From contig JAUJPP010000003.1 in the NCBI GenBank assembly GCA_030562195.1, forward strand, positions 39,004,602 to 39,068,601: a DNA stretch of 64,000 nucleotides, given 5' to 3'. The notes under the pieces were generated by a model. That model was not told where the DNA came from, searched no databases, and saw only the letters and a program-made list of their open reading frames with translations. The translations under genes and the position numbers were made by a program. Of the stretch, positions 13,531 to 26,730 are shown one piece after another; positions within the stretch are counted from its first letter, which is position 1, and each line of letters begins with the position of its first letter. The stretch comes from Nipponacmea schrenckii. Lineage: Eukaryota > Mollusca > Gastropoda > Lottiidae.

Positions 13531-14994
13531 AAGGAAGCAAGAGGAGACACTTTATCATGTTTTCGCTACAATATGTTTCAGTTCATACAGGTAGAAATTA
13601 AATTTTTTTTTGTTTAATAGAGAATTATACATTCTTTTTTAAAAGGGAAAAATGAGGAATTACCAACTGTGTATTATTTCAATAAATAATAACTCATGTC
13701 ACACAGTTGTTACATGTTAATAGATTTTAAATAAAAATAATATATTTGCGTCAATTTCTAATAACCAATATAATAAGAAATGAATGGCGAAATCAATAGA
13801 TTATTATTAAAATAAGGAAAGTTTGACAAGTTAACTGGCTGTTGATATATTATAATTGATACTTTTTTTTTTTTTTCTAAATTACATATTACATTATATA
13901 GAAATAAACAGGTAGAGAAAGTCAACAAAAACGAACAAAACGAAAAATATCGTCGATTAAAACCTCACTACAGAACAAAATTTCGATTTTTGATTCCATC
14001 AGCTCGACAAATTTGAATCATGTTGTTGTTCTTGAGAGCAAATATTATTTAGAATTTAAGAAAATTTTGAAAAACCCTATTGCAGTCTGGTATCAAGATT
14101 TCTATGACGGTGAACTTGACTTGAAGCAACCAATACATGGCAATGTTTCTTTGGTGATATGTCCAATTTAAGATGTAAACGCTTTGCGACACCAGTTTTG
14201 TATGCTGACGTACATTTCGACCACAAGAAGATATCCGTTTAAATCCAGAATGCATTAATTCGACAGAAATTATTATTACATCGGCTACTAAACCATGGAC
14301 ATTACTGACAGGCTGGTTTCTGAAAGGCGTATTCTACAAGACAAACGGACTTGAACTGTTTTCCAATTTACATCTTCAAACATAAACAACGAAGCTCCTT
14401 ATAAAATCATTCAGTAGAATAAACCAAGACCTGAACTCAAAACATTGCTTTAGTTGAGTTCAATCTGGTAGTTCAGTTGGTTCAATAAAACACATGTTGG
14501 TGTTCAATTGATTTCTACTTTTTTTTACAATAGATACAATAGCTCTCAACATCCCAAGGTTGAAGTATGGAGAAAACCAAATCATTCGCTCTAGTTTCCA
14601 TCTTCAATCGAACAATATTATTATAGCCAACCTTTTTTGTTTTATTTCTTCTATATTTTAAGTAATACTAACAAATAAACAGCTTGTGGATGTAATGATC
14701 GATGATTTTCCAAGTTTATAATAATGACAATCATTTTTTACCTTGGCCATCATAATAATCTCATAGTAGTGGAAATTATCTGCTTGGCTACAATCTCGTT
14801 GCAAATCCGAAAATTCTACAATATACAATGACGTTCACATCTAGAAGATGTACCTTGGTGGTTAAATATCATACTCTGTTGATGAAAGAATGTCATATTT
14901 TAGTTGTTGGGTGAGCTCTAACACCAGTCCACTGAAAATCATTGCGAATATTTCTTCAAATTGTAGAACATTGGGAGGTACAAAGACCCTAATA
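13531..14994. other. Non-coding stretch
   Basis: AT-rich sequence with homopolymer runs near 13600 and 13865. The minus-strand frame at 14049-14255 has no recognisable similarity. Nothing supported. Confidence 0.45.
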
Positions 14995-15590
14995 CAGTGC
15001 TTCTCGACTGAGGTCCATGTGGATCACAAAGTGGGAATTGAAAAGTCTTGGGGGGAATTTGCAAGGAAGGGGGGATTTGGGAATGACTGAAAAATGGGAA
15101 ATATATTTCGAACTATGAGGATCGAGAGACAAATGATCTGTTGGTGATTGATCAACAAGGAACTTTGTTTGAAATCTTGTGTTTCCAGGCGCAGATCAAG
15201 GTTATCAGAGATAAGGAGGTGCCACCATGTAAGTAGATGGTTGCCCGGAATGGTATCAGATGCACGGAAATCGATCCTGAATTACAAAAATTCCTGAGAG
15301 GAGAACGCTTCGTATAAGTAGTATGTTGTAATTCATTCTTGCTTCTTCAACAGTATTATAGTATTTCATTCATGCTAGTAAAAAATGTAAGCCATTCTTT
15401 GTGACACCTGATACAACGGTAGTAAGTAATTCATTCTTTTCGATACCACAGTACTTAGTTATTCATTCTTTCTGATACAATCGTATTTTACATTTATACA
15501 AGAGTTTTATGTTTGGGGTTCGGGGAGGGGAAGTTACGACACATTTCGAAGAGGAGGGGGGGGTCTTATAAAAAAGTTTGAGAAGCACTC
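14995..15590 (+). mobile_element. Decayed non-autonomous hAT-like element
   Basis: The left end reads CAGTGCTTCTCGACT and the right end reads AAGTTTGAGAAGCACT, giving an inverted repeat with core AGTGCTTCTC. This is a typical hAT-type terminus (established knowledge). The flanks CCCTAATA and CCCTTTATA may be a degenerate target duplication of about 8 bp. There is no transposase frame. The interior contains G-rich runs and sequence shared with the neighbouring minisatellite region. Confidence 0.55.
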
Positions 15591-15599
15591 CCCTTTATA

Positions 15600-16140
15600 G
15601 ATGTGGGCAATTATGGCTTAAACATAATAGAACATTATCTAATAATTCATTATCTCTAATACAACAGTATCTAGAAATTCATTATTTCTGATACAACAGT
15701 ATCTAGTAATTCATTCTTTCTGATACAACAGTATCTAGTAATTCATTCTTTCTGATACAACAGTATCTAGTAATTCATTCTTTCTGATACAACAGTATTT
15801 AGTAATTCATTATTTCTGATACAACAGTATTAGTAATTCATTCCTCCTTCTATACAACAGTATCTAGTGCAATTCATTCTTTCTATACAACAGTATCTAG
15901 TAATTCATTCTTTCTGATACAACAGTATTTAGTAATTCATTATTTCTGATACAACAGTATCTAGTAATTCATTATTTCTGATACAACAGTATCTAGTAAT
16001 TCATTCTCTCTGATACAACATTATCTAGTAATTCATTATTTCTAATACAACAGTATCTAGTAATTCATTCTCTGAAACAACAGTATCTAGTAATTCATTA
16101 TTTCTAATACAACAGTATTTTGTAATTAAGTATTCCAACT
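15600..16140. repeat. 32-bp minisatellite
   Basis: About 15 tandem copies of a 32-bp unit with core TGATACAACAGTATCTAGTA then ATTCATTCTTTC. The flanks at about 15330-15490 and 16140-16330 are diverged copies of each other: both carry AAGCCATTCTTTGTGACACC followed by TGATACAACGG. This suggests an older and longer duplication around the array. Confidence 0.9.
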
Positions 16141-16330
16141 ACCATAATATGTTGTATTTCATTAGTCCAACAGTATTAAAGTGTTTCATTCCTGTTGGTT
16201 AAAAATATAAGCCATTCTTTGTGACACCTGATACAACGGTTTTAAGTAATTCCTTTTTTTTTTTTTTTTGATACAACAGTATTTAGTAATTCATTCTTTC
16301 TGATACAACCATATTTAGTTACTCATTACG

Positions 16331-19300
16331 TTTATACAACAGTTTTATGTTGGATTCTGACATGAAAATTATTTCTAAAGTTGCATCAGGATAATTTGAA
16401 TGTGACTTGATACTGTGATAATCAGTGTAAGGTCACAAAACATGATTTGGCATTAAACTTCTTTATAAGTTTAAAGGTCACAGTCAGTTAATTCTCTGTT
16501 GATGAACTGTAGTAAAATATTATAAACTGTTGTTTCTCAGATTCGAATTACACGAATAATTCGAAATTAGATTTCTGGCTTAGACTACGTGTACTGATCA
16601 GAAATAATGTAAAATATAGATTTGATATTTTTAACTGATTGTTGGTTACCATGTCCTTAAGGGTACTTAAACAATAAAATATCCAAAACCTAAACACAAT
16701 ACATTTCGTGCATATATTTGAATAATATTATTAATTTTATTACCAATGCATTGAAAACATAATAGTAATAAAATCCTAGTAAACAAGATGTTGTTCGGAT
16801 CGTTAGTATTCGGTGTTTTGTATTTTGTTCTATCATGGAAAATGAAACGGAGCTACACGTTGTACTTTTCGACCTTAATTTCCAGTATTCCTGGGATATT
16901 GATAGTGATCAGCCTATAACAGTAAGAATCTCACTATATTGTCCCATCCAAACCCTTGAACATTCTAATGGTTCTATTTTGACCTTCAGAGCTCTATTGT
17001 AAATAATAATAAAAATAAACTATAACGGTAAAACTAGAAGGTCATTGTGAAGACTGTGGGTGGGCATATATAGATTAAATATAATCATATACAGAATGAA
17101 ACCCTGAAATGAACATGAGCTGACACATCAGGAGTTAAAGGTGAACAAGTTAAATATGCTATGTATTTGCTTACAGCCGAATAGAGATTATCGTTGTCAC
17201 TTTGGCTGCCTTGTAACATATTATCTGTATCATGTAATAAAAATGTATAACATATATAATAAACAATACAATAAAATGTATTCCAATTATTTAAGGCAAA
17301 TCTATCAGTATCACTTGGTCGAACTTGGTATATTATCCGAACCATGCAAACCTTATTTTGCCATGGTTTTTACGCAGTTGTATAAGATAATGGTTATATC
17401 ATAATTATCATGATATGCATTGTAGTGGAAAAAGTCATCGCAAAGACACGTCCTAAAAAAGAAACAATGTTCTTCTGGTTCGAAGAAAATCTCTCGGTGT
17501 TTCCATGACTGCATTAGTACATATCTGAAAATGTAAAACTGCCTTTTATTGACACTCTCCACGTTTATTTCTTAATTGAAATAAAGTATTCGGTTAAACG
17601 TTGTATAGTGATCTTAAAGATAGTGTCCACAAATGCGAATCTGTCTTCTGATTTTAAACAGATCTTTCAGTACGTACAACTTGGATGTCAATGTCAATAT
17701 CATGTAAAAAAAAATTTGAATTGATACTCTCCTTGTGTATTTGAGAATGACAATAACATTCTATGTTAAGCATTTGTATACATTAGGAAAACAACATGCA
17801 AAACAATTGAACAAAATATGTTCATGATTTGAGGCACATCTATCAGTGTCATTTAGATTGTCAACTTTTATATCTGAACCATGTTAATCCATTTTTGTAT
17901 TAGTTCTTTCCATTATATTTCATTAGATTTAAAGATATGAATGATCACCTGGCGATTGTTAAAAACGAATAGGTGATAAACGATGTTATAATTAGAAGAT
18001 TTATTCATGATTATTTTTATATGACATTGTTAATAACGTTTTATAGAAATTAATAGAAAATGAATTTTAACTGCTTTTATTGAAGGGAAATGGGCAATTT
18101 ATATAAACCAGCTTACTTCGTAAAATCATTAATCTAAATCGTGTAATACAATGAAATGGGTACTATAATTGTTCTTCCAATGCGGCTATTGAGGACCAGC
18201 CAAGTTCAGACAGTATGCAATTTATGTAGTTTATTCCAGATTTTAAATGAGCTTCATAAGAACACATAAGAAGTTCCCCGGATCAATGTCCCACAGTGAC
18301 GCTGTTGTCTTTTTCCCATGTTCTTCATATAAATCAATATTATATATACAATGTGTTATTTGGGAAAATATGAAATAACATTATATAAAAGTTTACGAAC
18401 TAGAATATGAGTGTGTGATTGGTTTTACACTAGTGCCATCTGTGCAACGCATTTACGGTGCTCAGAACAAACAACCATAAAATATGATTTAGTACAATTA
18501 ATTGCGAAAGCGATTAGCGAAACAGTACAACGACGTAATAAATGCACATTGAAATAATATACAGAATTTATTTGTTATTAATTATAATTAATCGATTTTA
18601 CTATTTGATTCCATCTGATATCGCATTCAAGTCAGCATTCAATTGTTATGTTATCACTTTTTACGCTATGTCATCCAACCTGTCACAGTCATATAGTCAA
18701 TGAATCAAATAGTTTGCTCTTAATATGGTGCATTTACTAAGAATTTTATACTGAAATCTTTGGTGTTGGCCCTTTCAATTTGAAACCGACTCGGCCTAGG
18801 TAAACAACAAGAGACTATCATACAATTTGCTGTGCTCTGTACATCAATACTTTATGCCAAGTTGCTCGGGTATTCAGACACTATTATTTCGACTTGCAAA
18901 AATATAAACCATTCTGATATCTTTGTTCGCGGTAGACTTGATTTAAATAGATTTCATCATTGATAATTTACCTTTTTTTTTTTCATTATTGATTTATCAT
19001 TGACATATATTGGACATTTTCATCTGTTTAAAAAGTCCTTCGACTATTTTGTTTTATCTGAATGGGTATTTCATAATTCCATTTAATTTGGTTACAAATC
19101 AATGATTTATTAATAGTATTCAGCGTGAAGAAGTTCCCAAAGTAAAAAACTCCTATATAAAGAACTCAAATATAGAAAGACAGAAAAGGTTAGCATGTTT
19201 AGTATTAGTTTTGAACACAAATCTACAACGGTATTCTGCAATGAAAATAGAGATAATAAATATCAAAGTTTTCTTGTTATCAGGTTTGAAAGAGAGTATG

Positions 19301-20582
19301 AGTAGGTTCTGAAAATATACAAAAATCTATATAACTTGTTAATTATCTAGTATGTAAATCACTGTAAATACTGTTCTACAATGAATGACGTTTTGGTAGC
19401 CGTATACTAGTAATTAAAGGTAGCAACAAATGGTTGGTTGTCATGTTGGATATCTAATCCATCTGGGGCCATAGTTTGGAGTTTGTCTATCCTCTAGCTT
19501 TCTTTCTGTAATCTTAAATTTATATTATCAAATTATATAAGTGTCAGGAACTGGTTCAATAAAAAACCTTTTCAATGGAATGATCAAGGAAATTAAAATG
19601 ATTAGATATTGGGCTTTTTCTGCTATGAAATATATCAAAGCGAGTTGGTTTTAGCACAGTGGTTAAAGAACTAGTTTTGTGATAATATGTAAGAAAACCC
19701 TAAAATTAGTAAACGCTGCTTTGTCTGTGTCAGTACCTCCAATTGAATGGTATTTCATTGCCTTTCGACCTCACTTGAAATTTCATCATGGTTTAATTCA
19801 TATAAGGGAAAACGCTAATATATTCAAATCAATATTCAATTCAGTTGGGCAAATCCTGAACATCTGACCATTATCTAATTCTATTCAATTATTGTTAAAA
19901 AATGAAAACTACATCGTCAAATATTCAGAAAACAGAACCATTGACATAACATAAACATCAAATTTCCAGAGTTTAGAAACACTGTACTATTAAATCAGGC
20001 ACTTTTTTGAACAATCACTAAAAGAACAACCATCTAAGATTGAGAAACACTTGAATCTTCAAAGTCAACTGAAGAAAGCTCTAATGAGGTTTATTTCTTT
20101 CAACATAGTATTTACGCCAATGAGATACTTATACAATCGCCTTTGGTGTTAATTGTTTTTGTGCTGTCATTAATGTTCGCTTAAAAGGCTAATTAATTCG
20201 TGCTGACTTACATGCTTTTTTATTGTCCCGAGGAAATTAAACGACGTTCATTTTTAAGCATCTAACTAAATAACGACAATAAGCAGTGTGCAATGGAGGC
20301 AATTTTTCAAACAGCGACATAAGGATACACCTTAGCACATTGGGCTTATTGTCGCATCTTACAGCCCGATTAATTACAAATTACAAATTCGAAGGTGTTA
20401 CCTAAATCTATGATGGAGTTTATGATTGAGCAAGCGATGGACCAAAGGGACCAACGTAAACGAGCATACATTTGTTTCACCTGACTACTACACAAGCATG
20501 TTTTATTCATTTCACGAATTTTGATATGTTATATTCTATAATGATTAAGCTAATAAAATGTTAACGTTCAATATATACTTAC
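16331..20582. other. Non-coding stretch, possible intron of the 20.6-kb gene
   Basis: No exon was recognised on either strand. It lies downstream of the minus-strand exon at 20583-21032 and may be its intron (inference). A diverged duplication is visible: ATCTATCAGTATCACTTGG near 17300 and ATCTATCAGTGTCATTTAG near 17838, each followed by a CCGAACCATG- or CTGAACCATG-like string. Confidence 0.4.
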
Positions 20583-21032
20583 ATATGAAATCATAGGAAT
20601 ATTAAAAGATGCAGCAATTCGACCTTCATGAATACACGTTTCCTGAGGTCCAACATACACACTAATATTTTTATCTAACAATAATACTGTTTGCCTTATA
20701 CTCTCACTTTCTTTCCCATATGTTTCAGCAATAATAAAATCTAGGTAATGATTCGGTAAAATTGTTTCATCTGAATTTATTTCAGCAATGGCATAAGTTA
20801 ATGCTCCAGAAATCTTCTGGCCGGGGCGATCGTATAATTCGGTCGTATCCTCTAACCATTGTTCAGAACCGGTGATATATCCTATTCGAATCAAATCATT
20901 ACAAGTACACTTATCAAAAAAAACCACTAACACTGAAATTATTATTAAAATATTATATTTAACACTAACACTATTTGTATGAACACTGATTCCAGGTGGA
21001 CACGTGTCAAACAGAAATAACCCCATATTCAA
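20583..21032 (-). CDS. Receptor guanylate cyclase-like N-terminal exon (ANF-receptor ectodomain), partial
   Basis: This is one exon of 150 codons on the minus strand. It starts at ATG 21032 and ends in frame at a good donor (GTAAGT, first intron base at 20582), so the gene continues towards lower coordinates. Residues about 28-44 form a hydrophobic signal or anchor segment. After it come IRIGYITG, an ISGALTYAIAEIN helix and YVGPQETCIHEGRIAASFNI-PMISY. The last block resembles the first lobe of the ANF-receptor ligand-binding domain, in particular the GPxxTCxxEgRxAAxxNxPMIS signature of membrane guanylate cyclases (from memory of the family). The kinase-homology and cyclase domains are not visible in the window. 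The alternative start at codon 3 cannot be excluded. It could instead be another ANF-receptor-type receptor. Confidence 0.7.
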
Positions 21033-24000
21033 ACTAAAAACTTTCCTGAGGGAGAAAAACTTTTAACATTGATATTACCGCTTGTTATATACTTGTAGTT
21101 AACTATATACGAGTCTACTATATGGCTATACACAGCCATCTGTGGCAAGCATTGATCTACAAGATCAAGCCTCTCTCGATACTGTATCCAATACGACTTC
21201 CAGTCATTGCTCTATCATTGATACTATTGTGGCTCTCTTTTCCCACATGGCCGTTATAATGTGATTGCTTATTGTATATAGGGATGTTGTCGATGAATGA
21301 AGATGTGTTAATTATTTGAACCAAAACGTCCGATAGAAAATGAAACACAAATGTCAGGAGACGCTTTAAAATCTCATTACAAATCGTGTTAACACTGGTA
21401 AACACCAGTTACATATCATTTTCATGATTACATGGATTCAAAAGAGTTTCTCTGGAATGTATGTATACCGAGGACGCCAATTGTATCTCTTTACGTTTTG
21501 TGATTTCCCAATTCAATTAAAACGCTTTCTTTGTGTGCTTCTGTAGATGTGATGAAACACGCGGATATTGTAGTCATATTGTCCATTGCATCTGTAGTTC
21601 TATATTCCAAAAACAAAACTTTTGACTAACTATCATTGAAATGTAATCTATTGGTTTGTCGCAAATTTAAATTCTTGGTTAAAGTTAACATGAACAGAGG
21701 ATTTCAATCATAGCTCCCAATTTCTAGCAATCATTGAAAATCTATATACTCTTACATTCTTTAATTTGCAATATCAACATGAGGCGCTCTTCAGGAACAA
21801 CAGACATCAGACCGAAACAAGAATGGTGCACATACAAATACCTTGCATACACATTCCAGTATTCCCAACATATAGTTCAGAATTAAAATAACTGCAGTCC
21901 GATTATGAGTTTGTAACATATTATCCACCGTTTGGCCATGTATCCAATGTAACTTAAAATATACAATATTCTAAGCCATACCGTTAAATGAAAGTGAAAT
22001 CAGATTCTGCGACAAAACCCCTGTTGATCATCTAATAAATCTGTTTACCTTCACCAACAAACCATGGTCCGTTTGATCCCATTAATTATTTTGGTATGAG
22101 AAGTGGAGCTTGATAAGAAGCCTTATGTTTATATTACAAAGGTCTTCATATAATAAAATACATGTATGTTAATAATACTAATAATAACTCTATATTTTAC
22201 AAGGGTCAGAATTAGATCCGTGGCTGATATGAAAGAAAAGTGAAAAAAGGGGTTAACAATACATGTACAATATATTAAGTTTTAGATACACAGATCGATG
22301 GTGTTGCGATAAAGAGCAGACCGAGAAGGAACAGATGTTTAAGCTATCGTGATTGAATCGTATATACACCATATCAAAGATGTACATCAAACAATCAAAT
22401 CTTTTAACGCTTTGCGTACCTGAGCAAACACTTTTCTATTTGAAATAAGGGCAAAATCTATCTTTCTATCTAAATTTGTAACGAGTTCAGATTTCAGAAA
22501 TCCCCGAAGAATGTGGCAACATTGTTTTCCGAGGTCTTAACTACATGACAACACTCTAAATTTCATGGAATCTCTTTGTTCTTCAGGGTAACATGCCGAT
22601 ATGCCTTGTAGTTGGATTACCAATCAATATTTTGAACAAGAGTTGATGATAATAAAATCTGAATGTGTTAATTAGGTACATTGTTCTATCTTTATTGTTC
22701 CATGTCCGTATCTCCATATTGAGTTGGTTTTGTGTTGAAATGCATTAAGCTCTTGCTCATTGTCTCTTCAATACTCTACCATGATATACCTTTCGCATTG
22801 AGACTGTTGGCACATATCAATGTCACGTGATATTCAAAACGTCCAATCAGCACACTATCATGTAATCATCCTGTTGTTTTGTTTTGTACTTAAAAATTAA
22901 CACACGTGCGAAAATATTGATATTATGACTACTGAAACACCTTAGTATTAAAATTTCGGTAGTGTAGCCTACAAATGCTATTTTACTAAATGACACACCA
23001 TTTTGATCATGTGAACGAGAAACCAACAATGAGATACAAACAATTAAGGCAAACCCATAATTATGTCAATTGTCAGCAAATAAGATAATTGCAAAAAGGT
23101 GCCGTAGGCTAGCAAAAAACATAATTCAGATGTTACGCTTTTGACTTCATAAGTCACAATTCACAGAAAAATATAGATATCATAGCCAAATCGTCCTTTT
23201 GCTGTAGGCCTACATTTCTTGAACTACTAACAATCTTTTAATGGATATGTTTATTATGTTACAACAATCATGACAGATATGAACATATTTGGTCAAAAGT
23301 ATTTCGTTACTTTGAATTGTAGCAGTTGTAGACAATCTAGATCAACATTTTTGATAAGATTGAAAGAAACCACATAAAATAACACAAAAATGTCGTTTAG
23401 AAATTACTAATTATAGATTTATTATGTTGTTTTTCTCAACACATCTAAGACCGAGTTTGAAGTATGGTTTAGTCTGTTCTTACCTTATGATAACTGACAT
23501 TAATACTTCTAATGAGGAAGTAGAGACTTAATAAACTAGTCCTCTTATTAAAACCACTTGATGGGATTAAGTAGCTTCATAGCAATATATTACTGTAGGC
23601 TACTGAAGAAGGGGTCTTCAAAAGTTTAGAATATCATAATCACTATAATAAACTCTACCTGCGGTTGAGTTTTACGCCTTACACTATTATTCAAAAGCAA
23701 CTTGCTTATTTATAGAAGAATATCTTTTGTGTTCAAAAATATCTTCCAAGGAACTCATCTGATTCGACTTCAGTGTTAAGAAACGGGGTTACCTTTTAAA
23801 AAACACTTATGTATATGGAGCAAGTGCCCACACAAAACGCAAACAATAAACATGTTAAAAACAATGTGTATCTTATCATCCAGACGCAAATACATTTAAC
23901 ACCAAGACGAATCCTTACAAACTCTCGGACTGTCTACAATAAAAAGTTTCATCTGATAACATATTCTTATAAGGCTTGGAGTGGTATAAAATTATATCAA

Positions 24001-26656
24001 AGAGAACAGACAGAGCTCATGAGCCTATTTAAATCCAACATTGAAAACAAAACATCTGAAAGTCAGATTGTGCCATAAAAATTTATGCACTAAAGATTAA
24101 TTTACATTTTTTGATGGATTAACGTGCTGTATCTTACGTGTCTCAGGTGTTTTTGAAGACATTTTCTGATTTTGCCAATAAAAAACAATTTGTTGTGATG
24201 ATATTAATTTTACAAATCGATATCTAGTAAGCTACTCTATTATACACTACGTATATAATTATTGTGCCTGTGTCGTGTTTCTGCTTTTCCTATTTGAGAA
24301 TATTATTTTTCGACCATTAAAGGGAGATAACAATTAAATAGGTTTTTCAGATCAAATGGATTTTTTTTAATTTCTAAAACTCTCTGTTGTCGGTAAATAA
24401 TATTTCTTAAGTAATTTTATAAGTGAAAACATTGATTTCTCGCCTATGAAAGATTTTTTTTGGCTGAAATTTTGGATGTTCAAGCTACTGGGACTGCCTC
24501 TTTAATATGGTTATTTTGTTTCTTTACATATTTACTTACATTTTATTTTGATATAAAATTCCATTTGATTTTATTTTCCTTATAAAGCACCTTCTGATAC
24601 CCTGTTTATATGTTTGCTTATTTGTATTGTAATTGTATGTTTTAAATATGTTTGTATTCTGCCCTACGAGGGTGTAACGTACAATAAATTATTTATCTAT
24701 CTATCAAGTAAATTGATAAAACCGCGCAGACGTCAGCTTATTAGTGCATTGGACTATACCGGGATTTCAAATAGATTGTGCAATTGGGTTAAATTTTAAA
24801 GAGTAGGCTAAAATTTTAAGCACCATTTATGATCCAGATTCAGTTTCAAAGGTAATCCTACTTATGATTTTCTCCCTCTCCCCCTCTTTCTCTCTCATTT
24901 CACAATTTATGACCTAGACTCAATTCGTTTCGTATGTTCCTATATGCTATTGTAGTGACTTTAGTTTTAAAACGTAAATCCCATTTAAATATGTTACCAA
25001 TAAAGAATTTGACATCAACGTATGATGCTTACAGCATTAAATAATGATTTATTTTAATGGTAAAAAAAATAAATCTGCATTTATTTAATTGATATTTGTC
25101 GATTTGTCTTAGAACTGATATAGTTTTCTGGATGAATTGACCTATGAAAAAGAATGTTGGACGATATGACTTATTACTCCATATCGTATTTTAGACGACA
25201 CCAAAGTGACAAAATGGAGGAATTTAGAGAATTTTTATTTTGAGGTTTTGATATTTTGTCTTTTTCTATCTGTCATTAATGTTTTTGTATTTCCAAAATG
25301 TACTCCGTGTTATACCAATGCAAATAAACACTCTCTTCATCACGAGACACCACGGAAATAGTTCTCAGTAGGATTATTTCTAACTTACTTTGGATGGGTG
25401 TTATTTCCATTCATTCATTTCATTTCAATCAAAAGCTATCATATTTATGTTTATACAAAAAAAGTTCCCGAATAGATAAGTTACCGAGAGTCTTAATTTT
25501 CTAGATGATGAATTTTTTTATGTAGGTTAATTGATAATTCTAATGATTCTACAAAGGTACAATAATTATTATTAGTCTCATGTAATTTTCAAGTGATATT
25601 TCTGAGAAGGGAAAGGAAGTGGTCATTAGAAAAAATCATAAAGGTCCTGTGTTCTACCTTGATTGTGTTAGAAATCTGTGCTAAGAAAATAAAAAATGTA
25701 CCAGACCTAATTTGATTAGCATTTTCAGCTCTTATCAAAGTTAACATTTAAATTTTCTTGAGCTATCGTTATCCAAATTTAAAAATTTGAGAAATAGTTC
25801 TCCCAACCTGGTAGACAACCAGTTTGATTTGGAGTCAAACTAGTTCTGGTTGAGTTTATGGATGTCCTGGACCTGTTAGTAAAAGTTTTATTAAGTAATT
25901 TACCCACATTTCTTGGGTTATATGTAGGCCTACCAGGTACCAGGCATTGGGTAAGTTTAAATCTTGTGTTTAGGCCTATAGTGTTCTGTGTTAGTGTTAA
26001 CACCATCACATAAAAAGACATTTTAATTCATTCTTTATGTTAATAAAGTATATTATGCCTATCTGATCTCAACACCAAATAAAGCATGTTAAAAAAAAAT
26101 AACAAGTAAGGTCCATAAAAGCTTTAATATACCGTACTAAATCAAATCATTAAAAACAGTTTTCAGAAACTTTAATCAAGTCTAAAAATTATGCAATCAG
26201 TTCTGTGTAATATTTAACCACCAAGAAATCATACTGATAATAAGCTTGTGATATACCTGTACACTCAGTGTTAATATATAACATGCAACATACACGAGAT
26301 TTGACCTTACCCAGTGTGTAGGCTATTTGGTCCTCGGATATATTTGTATGATAAAGATACACCTGTACATTGGATGCTTAGAATTGAAAAGTATAGTTTT
26401 CAGATTTAAAACAGAAACTGAAACATGTTACTCAGAGTTTCACATTGTGCTTACTGACAACTGACTTTTTTCATCCTGTTTGTTAAGAACATATATATCA
26501 CTCTACAAATGATATGCTTTTTACAAAAATGTACAAATTTTAACAGTGGAAATGTTTTGTTATTGTAAATGTTTGATGTAGATGAACTATAGTCTTTGTT
26601 ACAAAAGATAGATTTGGATTGGATGTATCAGTACCATTATTTTTTATTTATTTCAG
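21033..26656. other. Non-coding stretch upstream of STK40
   Basis: No gene is supported. A repeat similar to the one at 11818 lies at about 22160-22230. The segment at about 24640-24710 (CTGCCCTACGAGGGTGTAAC, then AATAAATTATTTATCTATC) looks like the 3' end of a retroposon. A pyrimidine-rich run lies near 24870-24900. The promoter and 5' untranslated exon of STK40 should be here or nearby but were not located. Confidence 0.4.
22160..22235 (+). repeat. Second copy of the AATAATA-ACTCT interspersed repeat
   Basis: AATAATAACTCTATATTTTA then CAAGGGTCAGAATTAGATCC matches the block at 11818-11880 with few differences. Family unknown. Confidence 0.45.
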
Positions 26657-26730
26657 GTTCAAGCAACTTCTCAAACCATGTTTAAAGATTATGTTTAGTT
26701 TCATGATAGGATAGAAAGCTGTGGGAAGAA

